The translations under genes were made by a program, and so were the position numbers. From NCBI GenBank assembly GCA_029262415.1, contig JAJCZL010000076.1, positions 25,813 through 89,812 of the forward strand: a stretch of 64,000 nt of DNA, read 5' to 3'. The DNA is from Deltaproteobacteria bacterium. Lineage in GTDB: Bacteria > Desulfobacterota > Binatia > UBA1149 > JAJCZL01. Of this stretch, positions 37,690-46,884 are shown in pieces (position 1 is the first letter of the stretch; every line of letters starts with the position of its first letter). The notes beneath the pieces were generated by a model. The model saw nothing but the letters and a program-made list of their open reading frames with translations. It did no database searches and was not told the origin of the DNA.

Positions 37690-38997
37690 AGCCGAAGAAT
37701 TCGTCGAGCAACGTTTGGCACGTACACTATGCGAGTAGTAGCTGTAGTAGTGCGAAACGTACTCGGTGTTGTATTGGAAGGAGCGAACAGAAAGTGAGTG
37801 CCATGCGATCACGAACTGACTGTCTGTTCCTGCACCCAAAGCAGGCTGATACCCATGGGGCAGACGCTCTACGCGAATCTCTCTGGGCGTGGTCTTTTTG
37901 CCGTCGGCAGCAACGACGCGCGCCCAAACCCCGGCTCGCTTAGCTCGACGTTCAGGGTTGAGCGCTGTATTGCCCGAAGGGAGCGTCCCTCGCTGCCAGG
38001 TAGTAGCGAAGCCGCCGTCGCTCAGAGCCGCGACTTCGGCCTCGACCGGAACAGTCTTGAAGTGTTTGCTCAGGCCCAGTTGGCGTCCACGAGGGGATCC
38101 ATCGAAATTAAAGCGGCGCGCGACCATCTTACGAAAACCGCTCGGGACGCGATCGTTTCGCCGGAACACCGACCATACGCTGACAAAACCGTCGGTAAGC
38201 ACGTCCATGACGGGTAGGGAGGGCGTGCTCACGAGCGCAAACTTCTCGGTAGGGGTTTCAGCTTGTGCAGCGAAGCGTTCGACGGCAACCGGCAACCCGA
38301 TCACGCCGGGCACCGTACCGATGCCCATAATATCGATGGCGCCATCTGCATAGTACCTGGCCGCGTGTGGGACCAGGCTTACCGTAAACTCATCGCCGAG
38401 TGCGCTTCCATCGGCGCCGAACCGACGTGCAGCTCCGAGACCTTGGCGCGTCCATGCAACCAGGAAACCTCCGGAAGAATCGGTCGCGACGATCGGAGAT
38501 GTCTGATGCCCGGTTACGTAACTGTTTACCTGGATAATGTCGGACAGCGCGGTTCCGACCGGGTCATACACGCGCGTGAAAACATCAAGGCCATCCAAGG
38601 CCGTGTTCTGGCTCCAGGCAACCGCGAATCCGTCCGACGACGTTGCCGAGACAGCGAGGTTATCGCCTTCGGCCGCCCCGCGCGGCGAGATGGTGACGCT
38701 TGGCCCGGCTCCCGGGACACCTGATGCGAAGACCCGGCCGCTTACGTCCTCTTGACCCCACACCACCATAAAGTGCCCGTTCGCCGCTACTCCGACATCG
38801 ATGCTCAGCGGCATGTCGCCAACGTAATCGGTGATTGGTTGGACGGAGAACTGCTCATTCACCCCGGTTGCAGCCCTGACTTCGAACTCACAATCCGGTG
38901 GGGCCGCTACCGCAATCCGTGTTACCTGGACGGTCAGCGAACAGGCGATTGCGCAAAGCGAAAAGTACTGAACGGCTCGTGGGTGGGTGGTAGTCAT
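37681..38997 (-). CDS. Secreted repeat protein of unknown function
   Basis: A 438-residue protein with a signal peptide (hydrophobic core SLCAIACSLTVQV and cleavage near VAAPP) and a good AGGAG site. The mature part consists of beta-type repeats of about 50 residues: FMVVWGQ, FAVAWSQ, FLVAWTRQG, FVSVWSV, FATTWQRG and FVIAWHS, each preceded by an Asp/Ala-rich turn. This suggests a beta-propeller-like fold of about six blades (inference). The last 35 residues (Tyr/Ser-rich, ending SASQ) break the pattern and overlap the fic 3' end, so the tail may be altered. Function unknown; probably extracellular or periplasmic. Confidence 0.75.
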   Translation of the reverse strand: MTTTHPRAVQYFSLCAIACSLTVQVTRIAVAAPPDCEFEVRAATGVNEQFSVQPITDYVGDMPLSIDVGVAANGHFMVVWGQEDVSGRVFASGVPGAGPSVTISPRGAAEGDNLAVSATSSDGFAVAWSQNTALDGLDVFTRVYDPVGTALSDIIQVNSYVTGHQTSPIVATDSSGGFLVAWTRQGLGAARRFGADGSALGDEFTVSLVPHAARYYADGAIDIMGIGTVPGVIGLPVAVERFAAQAETPTEKFALVSTPSLPVMDVLTDGFVSVWSVFRRNDRVPSGFRKMVARRFNFDGSPRGRQLGLSKHFKTVPVEAEVAALSDGGFATTWQRGTLPSGNTALNPERRAKRAGVWARVVAADGKKTTPREIRVERLPHGYQPALGAGTDSQFVIAWHSLSVRSFQYNTEYVSHYYSYYSHSVRAKRCSTNSSASQ

Positions 38998-39128
38998 GGC
39001 CGCTCCTCGCCTTGCCCCAAAAGTGCAGGACCAGGGTAAGGCAAGGCTGAGGGATTGGTCAAGCCGATACGATTGTCGCGACGGGTAAAAGCGGTACCCG
39101 GTTGACTGTGGGAGCGGGTCTTAACGGC

Positions 39129-40724
39129 CTAAATGACCGTATCGCGCAGCCAGTGGGCGTCGTCGCGTTCAGGGCAGTCGATGCTGAAGTGCAGACCGCG
39201 GTTCTCGCGTCGTGTGCGCGCGCACCGAATGATGAGATCCGCGACCAAAGCGATGTTGCGCAGCTCGAGCAGGTCGCGGCTTACGCGGAAATCCCAGTAG
39301 TACTCGTGGATCTCTTGGCGCAGCAGGCTGATGCGCGCCGATGCGCGTGCCAGTCGACGATCGCTGCGTACGATGCCTACATAGTTCCACATCATGCGAC
39401 GGATCTCGTCCCAGTTGTGTGTGATCACGACAGACTCGTTGATATCTATCGCACCGCCTGAGGCCCACTCGGGGAACTCCGGTACGCCGGCTTCGGAGCT
39501 TGCGAGCATTGCTTTTGCGTGAAGGAAGGCTCGATGAGCAAAGACCAATCCTTCTAGGAGCGAGTTTGAGGCAAGGCGGTTGGCGCCGTGCAGTCCCGTG
39601 TGGGCGACTTCACCGGCCGCGTACAAGCGGGGAATTGCCGTCTCCCCGTTAGGGTCGGTCATGACGCCGCCACACATGTAGTGCGCAGCGGGTACCACCG
39701 GGATCGGCTGCTCGGTAATATCGATACCGTACTTGAGACACTCAGCGTGGATGACGGGAAAGCGCTCACGGACGAATTCGGCTTCTAGCTTGGTCGCGTC
39801 GAGAAAAACGTTGTCGAAGCCGTTGCGTTTCATTTCTTGGTCGATTGCGCGTGCGACAATATCACGCGGCGCCAGCTCGGCGCGTTTGTCGTAGTCAGAC
39901 ATGAATGCGCTGCCGTTGGGTCTACGCAGGATCGCCCCCTCACCGCGTAGCGCTTCGGTAACCAGGAACGACTTGGCCTCAGGATGAAACAGGCAGGTCG
40001 GATGAAACTGAATGAACTCTAGATTGGCAACGCTGCAACCCGCGCGGTAGGCCATCGCCAGACCGTCGCCTGAGGCAACGTCCGGGTTAGAGGTATAGAG
40101 ATAAACCTTGCCGGTGCCGCCGGTAGCCAGCATGGTAGCGCGTGCGATAAACTTCCGTACTTCCCCCGAATTGGTGTCCAGCGCGTAGGCTCCCCAGCAC
40201 TGAGGTTTCCCGGTCGCGAGCCCGAACTTCTGGTCGATCAGCAGATCGACGGCGTGGTGGTGCTCGTATACGTCGATGTTGGGGTCGTGCTCGACGGCGC
40301 GAGCCAGCGCATCGACGATCTCGGCCCCGGTGTGGTCGGCAGCGTGTAGGACCCGGCGCGCCGAGTGTCCGCCCTCGAGACCGAGGCTGAAGCCGTTGTC
40401 CCCGTTCTTGTTGCGGTCGAACTCTGCGCCGAGTTCAAGCAGCTCGAGTATGCGTGCCGGGCCTTCCTCAACAACGCCGCGAACCACGTTTGGGTTACAT
40501 AGGCCTGCGCCTGCTTCCATCGTGTCGGCGGCATGAGACTCGAAGGAGTCGTCTTGGGACCAGACTGCGGCGATTCCCCCTTGTGCGTAACTGGAATTGG
40601 AAGCTTTGGTCTCACGCTTGGTGAGCACCGCGACACGGCCGAGCTTTGCGGCCTTGATCGCGAAAGTCATGCCCGCTACACCACTGCCTATGACCAGGAA
40701 TTCGTACTCGGGGATCTCCGCCAC
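39129..40724 (-). CDS. nadB: L-aspartate oxidase
   Basis: FAD enzyme that oxidises aspartate to iminoaspartate, the first step of de novo NAD synthesis. GTG 40724 gives 531 residues, the normal length, and starts just before the dinucleotide-binding VIGSGVAGMTFA. The frame is open upstream to 40955, but that part has no similarity. Further family blocks: ASNSSYAQGGIAA, the FIQFHPTC substrate region and PVVPAAHYMCGG. Divergent from pgsA. nadA and nadC are not in the window. Confidence 0.95.
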   Translation of the reverse strand: MAEIPEYEFLVIGSGVAGMTFAIKAAKLGRVAVLTKRETKASNSSYAQGGIAAVWSQDDSFESHAADTMEAGAGLCNPNVVRGVVEEGPARILELLELGAEFDRNKNGDNGFSLGLEGGHSARRVLHAADHTGAEIVDALARAVEHDPNIDVYEHHHAVDLLIDQKFGLATGKPQCWGAYALDTNSGEVRKFIARATMLATGGTGKVYLYTSNPDVASGDGLAMAYRAGCSVANLEFIQFHPTCLFHPEAKSFLVTEALRGEGAILRRPNGSAFMSDYDKRAELAPRDIVARAIDQEMKRNGFDNVFLDATKLEAEFVRERFPVIHAECLKYGIDITEQPIPVVPAAHYMCGGVMTDPNGETAIPRLYAAGEVAHTGLHGANRLASNSLLEGLVFAHRAFLHAKAMLASSEAGVPEFPEWASGGAIDINESVVITHNWDEIRRMMWNYVGIVRSDRRLARASARISLLRQEIHEYYWDFRVSRDLLELRNIALVADLIIRCARTRRENRGLHFSIDCPERDDAHWLRDTVI

Positions 40725-40857
40725 GGGCCGTAGTCTAGTCGTGCGCGGCGCTGTTTCCAAGGTATGGGGCTGCCGGACAAACCCCACCCTTGCGTAGACG
40801 CTGTGGGGTGGAGATATTCGCGGCGAAGCCGGAAAACCGATAGTTTCGAATCTGCCG

Positions 40858-41478
40858 ATGACCGACGGGAGTGCAAACGTAGGTAGGTACGGCTTCTGGT
40901 TCTCGAACCTGCCGAATTTCCTGACGCTGGCAAGGATCGCGGCGATTCCGATCATCGTTTGGCTGCTGCGCGACCCTTCACCAAAGGCCGCTTATCTAAC
41001 GTTCACGGTTTTTCTGGCCGCGGTACTCACTGACATCGCCGATGGATATCTGGCCCGCAAGTACCAGCTGATTACTACGCTCGGCAAGCTGCTCGATCCC
41101 CTCGCCGATAAGCTGCTCATTGTCTCGGCACTGATCATGCTGGCTCTTATGGCCCGCAAGCCTGGGATCCCGGACTGGCTGTTGGTGATAATTGTCGGCA
41201 GGGAACTGGCTGTCACCGGCCTGCGCAGTATCGCGGCAAGCGAAGGAATGGTGCTGGCGGCAGAGACAAGTGGCAAGTTGAAGATGATCCTTCAATCAGT
41301 CGGTGTTCACGGCCTGATCCTGCACTATCCGTTGGTACTCGGGATGCGCGCCTACAACATCGGGATAGTTTGTTTAGTGGCCGGGACGGCGGTGGGTATC
41401 TATTCGGCGTGGAATTATCACGTGGCCGTTTTTAGGGAGCTTGCAACGAGAAGAGCGGATGGGGCGGCCGACGGTTGA
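40858..41478 (+). CDS. pgsA: CDP-diacylglycerol-glycerol-3-phosphate 3-phosphatidyltransferase
   Basis: Membrane enzyme of phosphatidylglycerol synthesis. The 206-residue protein has the full CDP-alcohol phosphatidyltransferase motif DIADGYLAR with GKLLDPLADK at the right spacing, and PNFLTLARI at the N-terminus. Four to five transmembrane segments are visible. Its C-terminus (about 25 residues) is polar. It is followed by tRNA-Gly after 48 nt, with no clear terminator between. Confidence 0.93.
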   Translation: MTDGSANVGRYGFWFSNLPNFLTLARIAAIPIIVWLLRDPSPKAAYLTFTVFLAAVLTDIADGYLARKYQLITTLGKLLDPLADKLLIVSALIMLALMARKPGIPDWLLVIIVGRELAVTGLRSIAASEGMVLAAETSGKLKMILQSVGVHGLILHYPLVLGMRAYNIGIVCLVAGTAVGIYSAWNYHVAVFRELATRRADGAADG

Positions 41479-41526
41479 AAAGCTAAACGCCCCCCTGCAT
41501 AATCCGCGGCTGTCCGTTGCCGGTGT

Positions 41527-41603
41527 GCGGGTGTAGCTCAGCTGGCTAGAGCGTCTGCTTGCCATGCAGAAGGCCGAGGGTTCGAATCCCTTCACCCGCT
41601 CCA
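41527..41603 (+). tRNA. tRNA-Gly (GCC)
   Basis: The acceptor stem GCGGGTG (41527-41533) pairs with CACCCGC (41593-41599). The anticodon stem is TCTGC/GCAGA with loop TTGCCAT, anticodon GCC. A normal T-arm (GAGGG-TTCGAAT-CCCTT) is present. The CCA end is encoded (41601-41603). Confidence 0.96.
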
Positions 41604-41901
41604 TCTTTCGTCTCCCTGATACGCACCCCCATGGTGGACGCGTTGTCGCTACCCCAAAAGGGGGGTGCGGGTCGGGCGTTATCACCCTCAAACCCTCGAA
41701 AACCTGAAGAAAGGTGAAAACGCCTATTGATACCCACCCGAGTCCGCGTCAGCCTGAAATCTTGGGATAGTGAGCGGACCCGAATTTGTCTGCGGGTACT
41801 CGTGGGCGCGTCCGCGCGGCGGCTGGGTTCGAGCGGTATCCAGCGGGACGGCGGTTGTGCCGAATTTCATTGATTACTTGGCGTTGAGGCGAACAAACAG
41901 C
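41604..41901. other. Gene-free stretch between tRNA-Gly and the FG-GAP gene
   Basis: No convincing gene. It holds a long-range inverted repeat, GCACCCCC (41623-41630) with GGGGGTGC (41661-41668), and inside it a CCCC/GGGG stem around AAAA. There is no T-run, so a terminator is unlikely. The rest is probably the leader of the downstream gene; an in-frame GTG at 41770 is possible but gives no signal peptide. Confidence 0.4.
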
Positions 41902-44334
41902 ATGTCACGTGTGCGAATCATACTATCCTTCATGGCGCTGGCCGTTGCGGCGGTGCCTACAACTGCCAGTGCCGGGGTGATCTTCACCGTCAAGTGCAAT
42001 ACCGGCGGCGATGCACTCGGTTGGTCGGTCGCGGCTGACGGTGATTGGAACGGTGACGGTTTCAACGATGTCGCGATCGGTATTCCGTGCGTCCATGAGG
42101 GCGAGACCGTTCGCACCGGCAAGGTACAAATCTATTCAGGCCGCGACGGGCGCCTGCTCTACAAGAAGAAAGGTAAGCAATCCAACGAATGGTTCGGCCA
42201 TAGCGTCGCCTGGGTCAAAGACATGGACGGTGATGGTCGCGACGAGCTAATGATCGGCGCGCCAGGCTACGATCGTGTGCTCAAGGTGGGCGATCCGGGA
42301 TTTCCGGGCGAACTCAAAGACGCCGGCCGCGTGAAGATTCTGCGAAAGAAGAAGCCGCGTACTTTCCGTAAGCTGAAAGGTGAGGTCAAAGAAGCCGGTT
42401 TCGGCGCAAAGGTCGCCAGCGTTGGCGATATCAACGGCGACGGCAAGGGCGACATCGCAATCTCGGCGCCCGAGGATCTCGTCGCTGCAGGGGGGCGCAA
42501 AGGGCGGCTCTATATCTTTTCGGGTAAGCCCAAGGGCGCGCTACTCGATGTCCTCGAAGGTGAGACCGCGGCCGCAAAGTTCGGCGTCAGCGTCGCCGGC
42601 GGCCTAGACATGACCGGCGACGGCATGAGCGACATTGTCGCAGGCTCCGGTGAAGTCGATTACCTGGGCGTGAATAAGACCGGGCATATCGTCGGATTCG
42701 CTGCACCGGCACCAATAACTCCTTTTGTCGACGTTCACGGTGCGAAGACTGATGAGATGGGCACCGGACTTGCGCTCACTGAGGATCACGACGGAGACGG
42801 TCTGGCCGATTTCATCGTTGGCTCGCCGGGTGCTGACGATCTCGGCATCAACCGCCACGGCACTGTGACGTTGTATTCCTCGGATGGCGCTCAGGTCATT
42901 TGGAGCATCGCAGACCCAACGCCCGAAGACGGTGGCGAGTTCGGAACCACCGTTGCGGATATCGGCGACGTCAGCGGAGACGGCGTCAGTGACTTTGCGG
43001 TTGGCGCAATCGGCGCCGACTTCCGCGACCTTGTCAACAACATCACACGCAAAGACGTAGGTCGCGTGCACGCCATCTCAGGCGTCGATGGTGCGGTGCT
43101 TTGGACGGTGCACGGCAACTTCTCCGGCGGCAGGCTCGGTTTTTCGCTAAGCGGTGGCGTCGATTGGAATAAGGACGGTGTCGGAGATGTCGCCGTAGGC
43201 GCCATCGGCGCAGCTCCGGCAGACCGTCGTGGCGCCGGTTCGCTGCGGATTCTATCCGGCCTCAACGGCGATCCCCTCAAGTCCTTCTCCGGCCGCCGCG
43301 GCCTGGAGACTCGCATTTATGTTTGCGGCCGTGAGCCCGGCGATAATGCGTGGCTGAGCGCTTTTGACGTCAACGGCAACAAACGCGAACTGAACGCGCC
43401 GATCTTCCCCGACAAAGATTTCGGTGACTTCTCTGTCGCGGTGCTTGACGACCGCGATTTGGGTTCGGCAGGCTTTCCGCTACCCGGCGACGTGAAAGTG
43501 GTTGCCGGCACCGGACCGACAGCCTCTGACTCAGACGTCGTCGTGTTCGACGCGGGTCTCGACAACGTAATGCTCGACGAGTTCGCCGCCTTCCCGGATA
43601 TTCCCGGTGTCGGCGCGAACGTAGGTGCCGGACGCTTCATCTTTGACGAGCCGGCCAAGATCGTTGCCGCGCAAGCGGCATCGCCTGACGGTAACGTGCT
43701 CGTGCGCATCTTCGGCACGCTGAGCGACGGGACCTCGTGGTTCTCGATCGGCCAGTTCCTGGCCTACAAGAAAAGCGATAAAACCGGCGGCGGGACTCCC
43801 ATCGATGCCAACGGTGCGACTGTTACGGTCGGCAACGTGACCGGCGACAAGACTCCCGAGATCATCACCGGTACAGTCAGCGGCGTGCCCATGGTTCGCG
43901 TGTTTACGTTGGAAGGCGTTCTTCTTTATCAATTTTTGGCCTACGACCCGGTCGATTTCTCGGGAGTCAGCATCGCTACGGTTGATTTGGACGCCAGCGG
44001 TGGCCGTGCCGAGATCCTCACGGTTCCGCGCTTGGGCGAAGCGAGGGTGCGCGCATGGCGTGACGGCGGCCTTGAGTACACTCCGCCAGGCGCTAGCGAA
44101 CCGCTCAGCTTCAATGCCTATCCAACATTTGTGACTCAAGGCGCGTTGATTGCCGCCGCAGACGTTGATCTTGATGGTAAGCCGGAAATCCTGACGATCC
44201 CGCGAGCAGGCTCGGGGCCGGTAATTAAGGCTTTCGAAGTCGACGGCACACCGGTTGCCGCCTATAGCGAGTTCGCTGCGTTCCTGCTCCACGGCGGAGC
44301 ACTGGCCGCCACCGATACGTTCGTCCGCTACTAG
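41902..44334 (+). CDS. Secreted FG-GAP (integrin-alpha-like) repeat protein
   Basis: A predicted exported beta-propeller. ATG 41902 gives 810 residues with a signal peptide (IILSFMALAVAAVPTTASA). Seven Ca-binding FG-GAP units follow, recognised by WNGDGFNDVAIG, DMDGDGRDELMIG, DINGDGKGDIAIS, DMTGDGMSDIVAG, DHDGDGLADFIVG, DVSGDGVSDFAVG and DWNKDGVGDVAVG. Seven is the number in an integrin-type propeller. The second half (about 460-810) has looser repeats (DKTPEIITG, GRAEILTVPR, GKPEILTIPR). Role unknown; surface adhesion or carbohydrate binding are common for such proteins. It is downstream of tRNA-Gly in an accessory region. Confidence 0.88.
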   Translation: MSRVRIILSFMALAVAAVPTTASAGVIFTVKCNTGGDALGWSVAADGDWNGDGFNDVAIGIPCVHEGETVRTGKVQIYSGRDGRLLYKKKGKQSNEWFGHSVAWVKDMDGDGRDELMIGAPGYDRVLKVGDPGFPGELKDAGRVKILRKKKPRTFRKLKGEVKEAGFGAKVASVGDINGDGKGDIAISAPEDLVAAGGRKGRLYIFSGKPKGALLDVLEGETAAAKFGVSVAGGLDMTGDGMSDIVAGSGEVDYLGVNKTGHIVGFAAPAPITPFVDVHGAKTDEMGTGLALTEDHDGDGLADFIVGSPGADDLGINRHGTVTLYSSDGAQVIWSIADPTPEDGGEFGTTVADIGDVSGDGVSDFAVGAIGADFRDLVNNITRKDVGRVHAISGVDGAVLWTVHGNFSGGRLGFSLSGGVDWNKDGVGDVAVGAIGAAPADRRGAGSLRILSGLNGDPLKSFSGRRGLETRIYVCGREPGDNAWLSAFDVNGNKRELNAPIFPDKDFGDFSVAVLDDRDLGSAGFPLPGDVKVVAGTGPTASDSDVVVFDAGLDNVMLDEFAAFPDIPGVGANVGAGRFIFDEPAKIVAAQAASPDGNVLVRIFGTLSDGTSWFSIGQFLAYKKSDKTGGGTPIDANGATVTVGNVTGDKTPEIITGTVSGVPMVRVFTLEGVLLYQFLAYDPVDFSGVSIATVDLDASGGRAEILTVPRLGEARVRAWRDGGLEYTPPGASEPLSFNAYPTFVTQGALIAAADVDLDGKPEILTIPRAGSGPVIKAFEVDGTPVAAYSEFAAFLLHGGALAATDTFVRY

Positions 44335-44689
44335 AAGACCGACTCAACACTCACCCGCCCGGGCGAGTTGGTCAGTGATGTGGCGAAATCGGGCGCGAGA
44401 CCGTCGAGCAAGGCTGCGCGGCGGGTCATCGAGGTTATCCACATTCCGCACGGAATGTGCAGCCGGGCTTGTCATTGACGGTGTCTCTCATCTTGCGAAC
44501 GCCTGTGGAGCCACTCGCATCATGCTGGAGCCGGCGCCAAGGCCATCATCCGCCGCAGGTTAAACGCACTGCATACCAATGCCCATTCGCTGCTGACCTT
44601 GATCCTGATCGTGCCGCTTGAACCGCTCCGCCTCACTCATGCCGACGAGTCTACATCAGCGCCTCTGAGAAAGTATGGGCAGTCTTGGG
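44335..44689. other. Gene-free, scarred stretch
   Basis: 355 nt between the FG-GAP gene and the minus-strand oxygenase gene with no intact coding sequence. It contains the transposase-tail relic at 44520-44636. On the other side the sequence has only short open frames without recognisable products. Confidence 0.5.
44520..44636 (-). pseudogene. Relic of a transposase C-terminus
   Basis: The minus-strand frame ending at the TGA 44522-44520 reads IKVSSEWALVCSAFNLRRMM then a short tail. This resembles the last helix of IS1182/IS5-group DDE transposases (pattern K-V-x-x-E-W-x-L-x-C-x-A-x-N-L-x-R). The reading frame is closed 39 codons upstream by a stop, and no start, DDE residues or terminal inverted repeats are visible. 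So it is only a fragment. The family call rests on this pattern alone. Confidence 0.5.
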
Positions 44690-45709
44690 TCAGTCTCCTG
44701 ATATGGCCGCCTTCGTGGATGCAGGGAAGCTGATATACTCGTCGATCATCAGCAGCGGCAGGTCGTCGTCGCTAGGTCGTTCGGCGAAGACTTTTCTTTC
44801 GCCCATATCGGCGACGAGCATCTCGATAGCACGCTCTTGGGCGATATCATCGCTGTGCTCTCGCCATGCGCGGCGTTCGTCCTCGTCCTTAAAGCAGTAG
44901 GCTTTCCACGAGACCGAGAAGCGTAGCTGGTCCCATTTGTAGCGAGAGATCTCTTCGCCTTTCTCAGTGACGACCCAATTGTCACCTTCCACATGGTTGA
45001 GCTTCATGCCCGGCATGAGGTCGGGGATAACTCCGTTGTATTCCTTTAAGCGATCCACTCCGTGGAACCAGCTGTCGGTATCCATAATGACCGCGGTGTT
45101 GTAGCGCGCGGGCACGGTCTCTGCGGGGGCGTCGCGACCCTCGGGGTAGAACGCGAACTCACCGCCGTCGCAGTCGTTGAACCAAGCAACCCCGGTAGCG
45201 ATCGGGATTCGCCAGTGATCGAACAAGCCGGAGTGGTGCATCGCAACGAGAAGCCATTCGGGGTCCTTAGTGCGGTTGCAGCCGCGGAACTCGGGGACAT
45301 CGGTGTGGATGGCCAACTCCTGGCCGGGAACCAAGAGGTTTGCATACACGATCTGTGGCACGACGATCGAACGCCCGAAGATCTCGCGCGCACCTTCGAC
45401 GAAGCAGGGCAGGCCGTGGAATTCCTCGATGCCGTCGACGAGGGGTTCTGCGTAGGCATAGCTCTCACGAAAGTAGTTGGTCCGCGCGGCAAGCTTCTCA
45501 ACCGGCTCGTCTCGAGCGAAGCGTCCTCCGTTCATGATGAAGTTACGCGCAGCATCGTGGCGTTGGGCCATACCGGCACCGAAGCCTTGGCTGATCGGTG
45601 CCTCGCCGTACATTCCATACTCGCCGAAGCCGGCGCACAAACTCAACATGTTTGCCGCCGACGATTCGCTCATGAGTGGATCGAAATACCGATACAGCGC
45701 TCGTGCCAT
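44690..45709 (-). CDS. 2-oxoglutarate/Fe(II)-dependent oxygenase-like protein
   Basis: A 339-residue cytoplasmic protein with a probable jelly-roll oxygenase centre: His135-x-Asp137 (AIHTDVPEF), distal His216 (SWFHGVD) and a downstream Arg263 in LRFSVSWKAY for 2-oxoglutarate. GGEFAFYPEG and NTAVIMDTDS are typical strands of the fold. ATG 45709 was chosen, as the 21 codons before it have no support. It stands alone between the transposase relic and the secreted-protein relic. The substrate is unknown. Confidence 0.7.
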   Translation of the reverse strand: MARALYRYFDPLMSESSAANMLSLCAGFGEYGMYGEAPISQGFGAGMAQRHDAARNFIMNGGRFARDEPVEKLAARTNYFRESYAYAEPLVDGIEEFHGLPCFVEGAREIFGRSIVVPQIVYANLLVPGQELAIHTDVPEFRGCNRTKDPEWLLVAMHHSGLFDHWRIPIATGVAWFNDCDGGEFAFYPEGRDAPAETVPARYNTAVIMDTDSWFHGVDRLKEYNGVIPDLMPGMKLNHVEGDNWVVTEKGEEISRYKWDQLRFSVSWKAYCFKDEDERRAWREHSDDIAQERAIEMLVADMGERKVFAERPSDDDLPLLMIDEYISFPASTKAAISGD

Positions 45710-45965
45710 GTCGCCGATTCTGCTTAACGCGGCAGGTGATGCAACCGGGTGGGGCGAACCGCTGGAAATCACCCCGCTGTGCCGAACGCGCCGCGCAAGT
45801 GGGTATTTCGCGAATAGCGCTAGATGTAGCCCGCCCTATTCCGGTATCTTACCGATCCGTTTGACTCCTAAGCTGAGGAAACTCGTGGAGGGCGAAATGG
45901 ATTACTAGAAAGCGAGGAACCTAAGAGCCGATGGTCGATTTGTTTGCGGGTTTGAGCCTACGCGT

Positions 45966-46808
45966 TTGCACGGCGTGCCCGGAAGCGGCGACGCAACAGA
46001 TCAAGACTACGCACTTGTCGCCTACAATTTCACCGATGCACTCCCGACCGGCACCGTTACGCTTGACGCTGAGGCTTACCGCTACGCGGCGACCCGCGCC
46101 GTTACCATTGCGGACTCTGATCTTGCAGGGACGGGAACGACAACGGTGACGATGACCACGACCGGAGGCGATTCGGAAACGCTGACGCTGAGCGAAACCG
46201 GCGGTGGTTCGGGTGTGTTCAGCGCTTCGATCGCGACCCCATAGCCGGATCAGCGATTGCGAGTTCAGGCACGATCGAAACCGCCGACGGCGAGACCATA
46301 TGCGCCGCGCTTTCCGGATCAAGCGACGCAAGGTGCCGCCTCGACCTCGCACAGCGTCGTAGCGACTGGACTACAACCGCTTGCCACCTACTTCTACGTC
46401 GTTGCCGGCGTGGATCCGGTCGCCAACGTCGGCACCGATGACAACGGCGGCCTCTGTAGCTCCGCGAGTGTCGATCGCCTCAGCGCGGAAGTATCGGTTC
46501 CCACGGGCGCGTTCTGGGACACGAAGTCCAATGGTTTTAAGTATAAGGATCGTGACGGCACCTCTGACAGCGTGACCAAGGTCCTACTCAAAGAGGGCGC
46601 AGTCGGTAAGGCCAAGATTTCCGTGCAAGGCAAGGGCAACCTCGTGCCGATGCCGACGCCCGTAGGTGGTGGGCAGCTCCTAAGCGCCGACCCGCGGGTG
46701 ACCGTTCAGCTGATAAACAGTGAGACCGGGGTGTGCTGGACGGGCCAGTTCGACGGGGCGTCGGCGAAAAGGAACAGCGAAGACCAGTTCAAGGCCACGA
46801 GCCCCTGA
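45966..46808 (+). pseudogene. Frameshifted relic of a secreted multi-domain protein
   Basis: Three pieces of one former gene in two frames. Frame A (45966-46244) has AYNFTDALPTGTVTLD and the TVTMTTTGGDSETLTL block, stopping at TAG 46242. A shifted frame continues with SSGTIETADGETI (about 46255-46310). The first frame then resumes with HSVVATGLQPLATYFYVV, a fibronectin-type strand, TDDNGG, and a C-terminal domain (KDRDGTSDSVTKVLLKEG, VTVQLINSETGVCW) to the stop at 46806-46808. No signal peptide or catalytic part remains. It probably derives from a subtilisin-like or other large exported protein of this lineage. Confidence 0.7.
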
Positions 46809-46826
46809 GTTCCGATCGCTGAACGC

Positions 46827-46863
46827 AAAAAAGCGGTCGACACCCGCATAGGGTGCCGACCGC
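46827..46863 (-). terminator. Strong hairpin terminator of the PuuD-like gene
   Basis: Stem GCGGTCG-A-CACCC (46833-46845) pairs with GGGTG-C-CGACCGC (46851-46863) with one mismatch and a 5-nt loop. For leftward transcription it is followed by six U residues (AAAAAA at 46827-46832). It lies just downstream of the minus-strand gene that ends at 46885. Confidence 0.88.
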
Positions 46864-46884
46864 TCGTCTTTAACGGTCTTCCTT

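Noticed and set aside
40725..40955. A longer N-terminus for NadB (77 extra residues)
   Set aside because: It overlaps the pgsA start and has no similarity to the family; the GTG at 40724 sits right before the FAD-binding strand.
41623..41668. Terminator after tRNA-Gly from the GCACCCCC/GGGGGTGC repeat
   Set aside because: The loop is long and no T-run follows on either strand.
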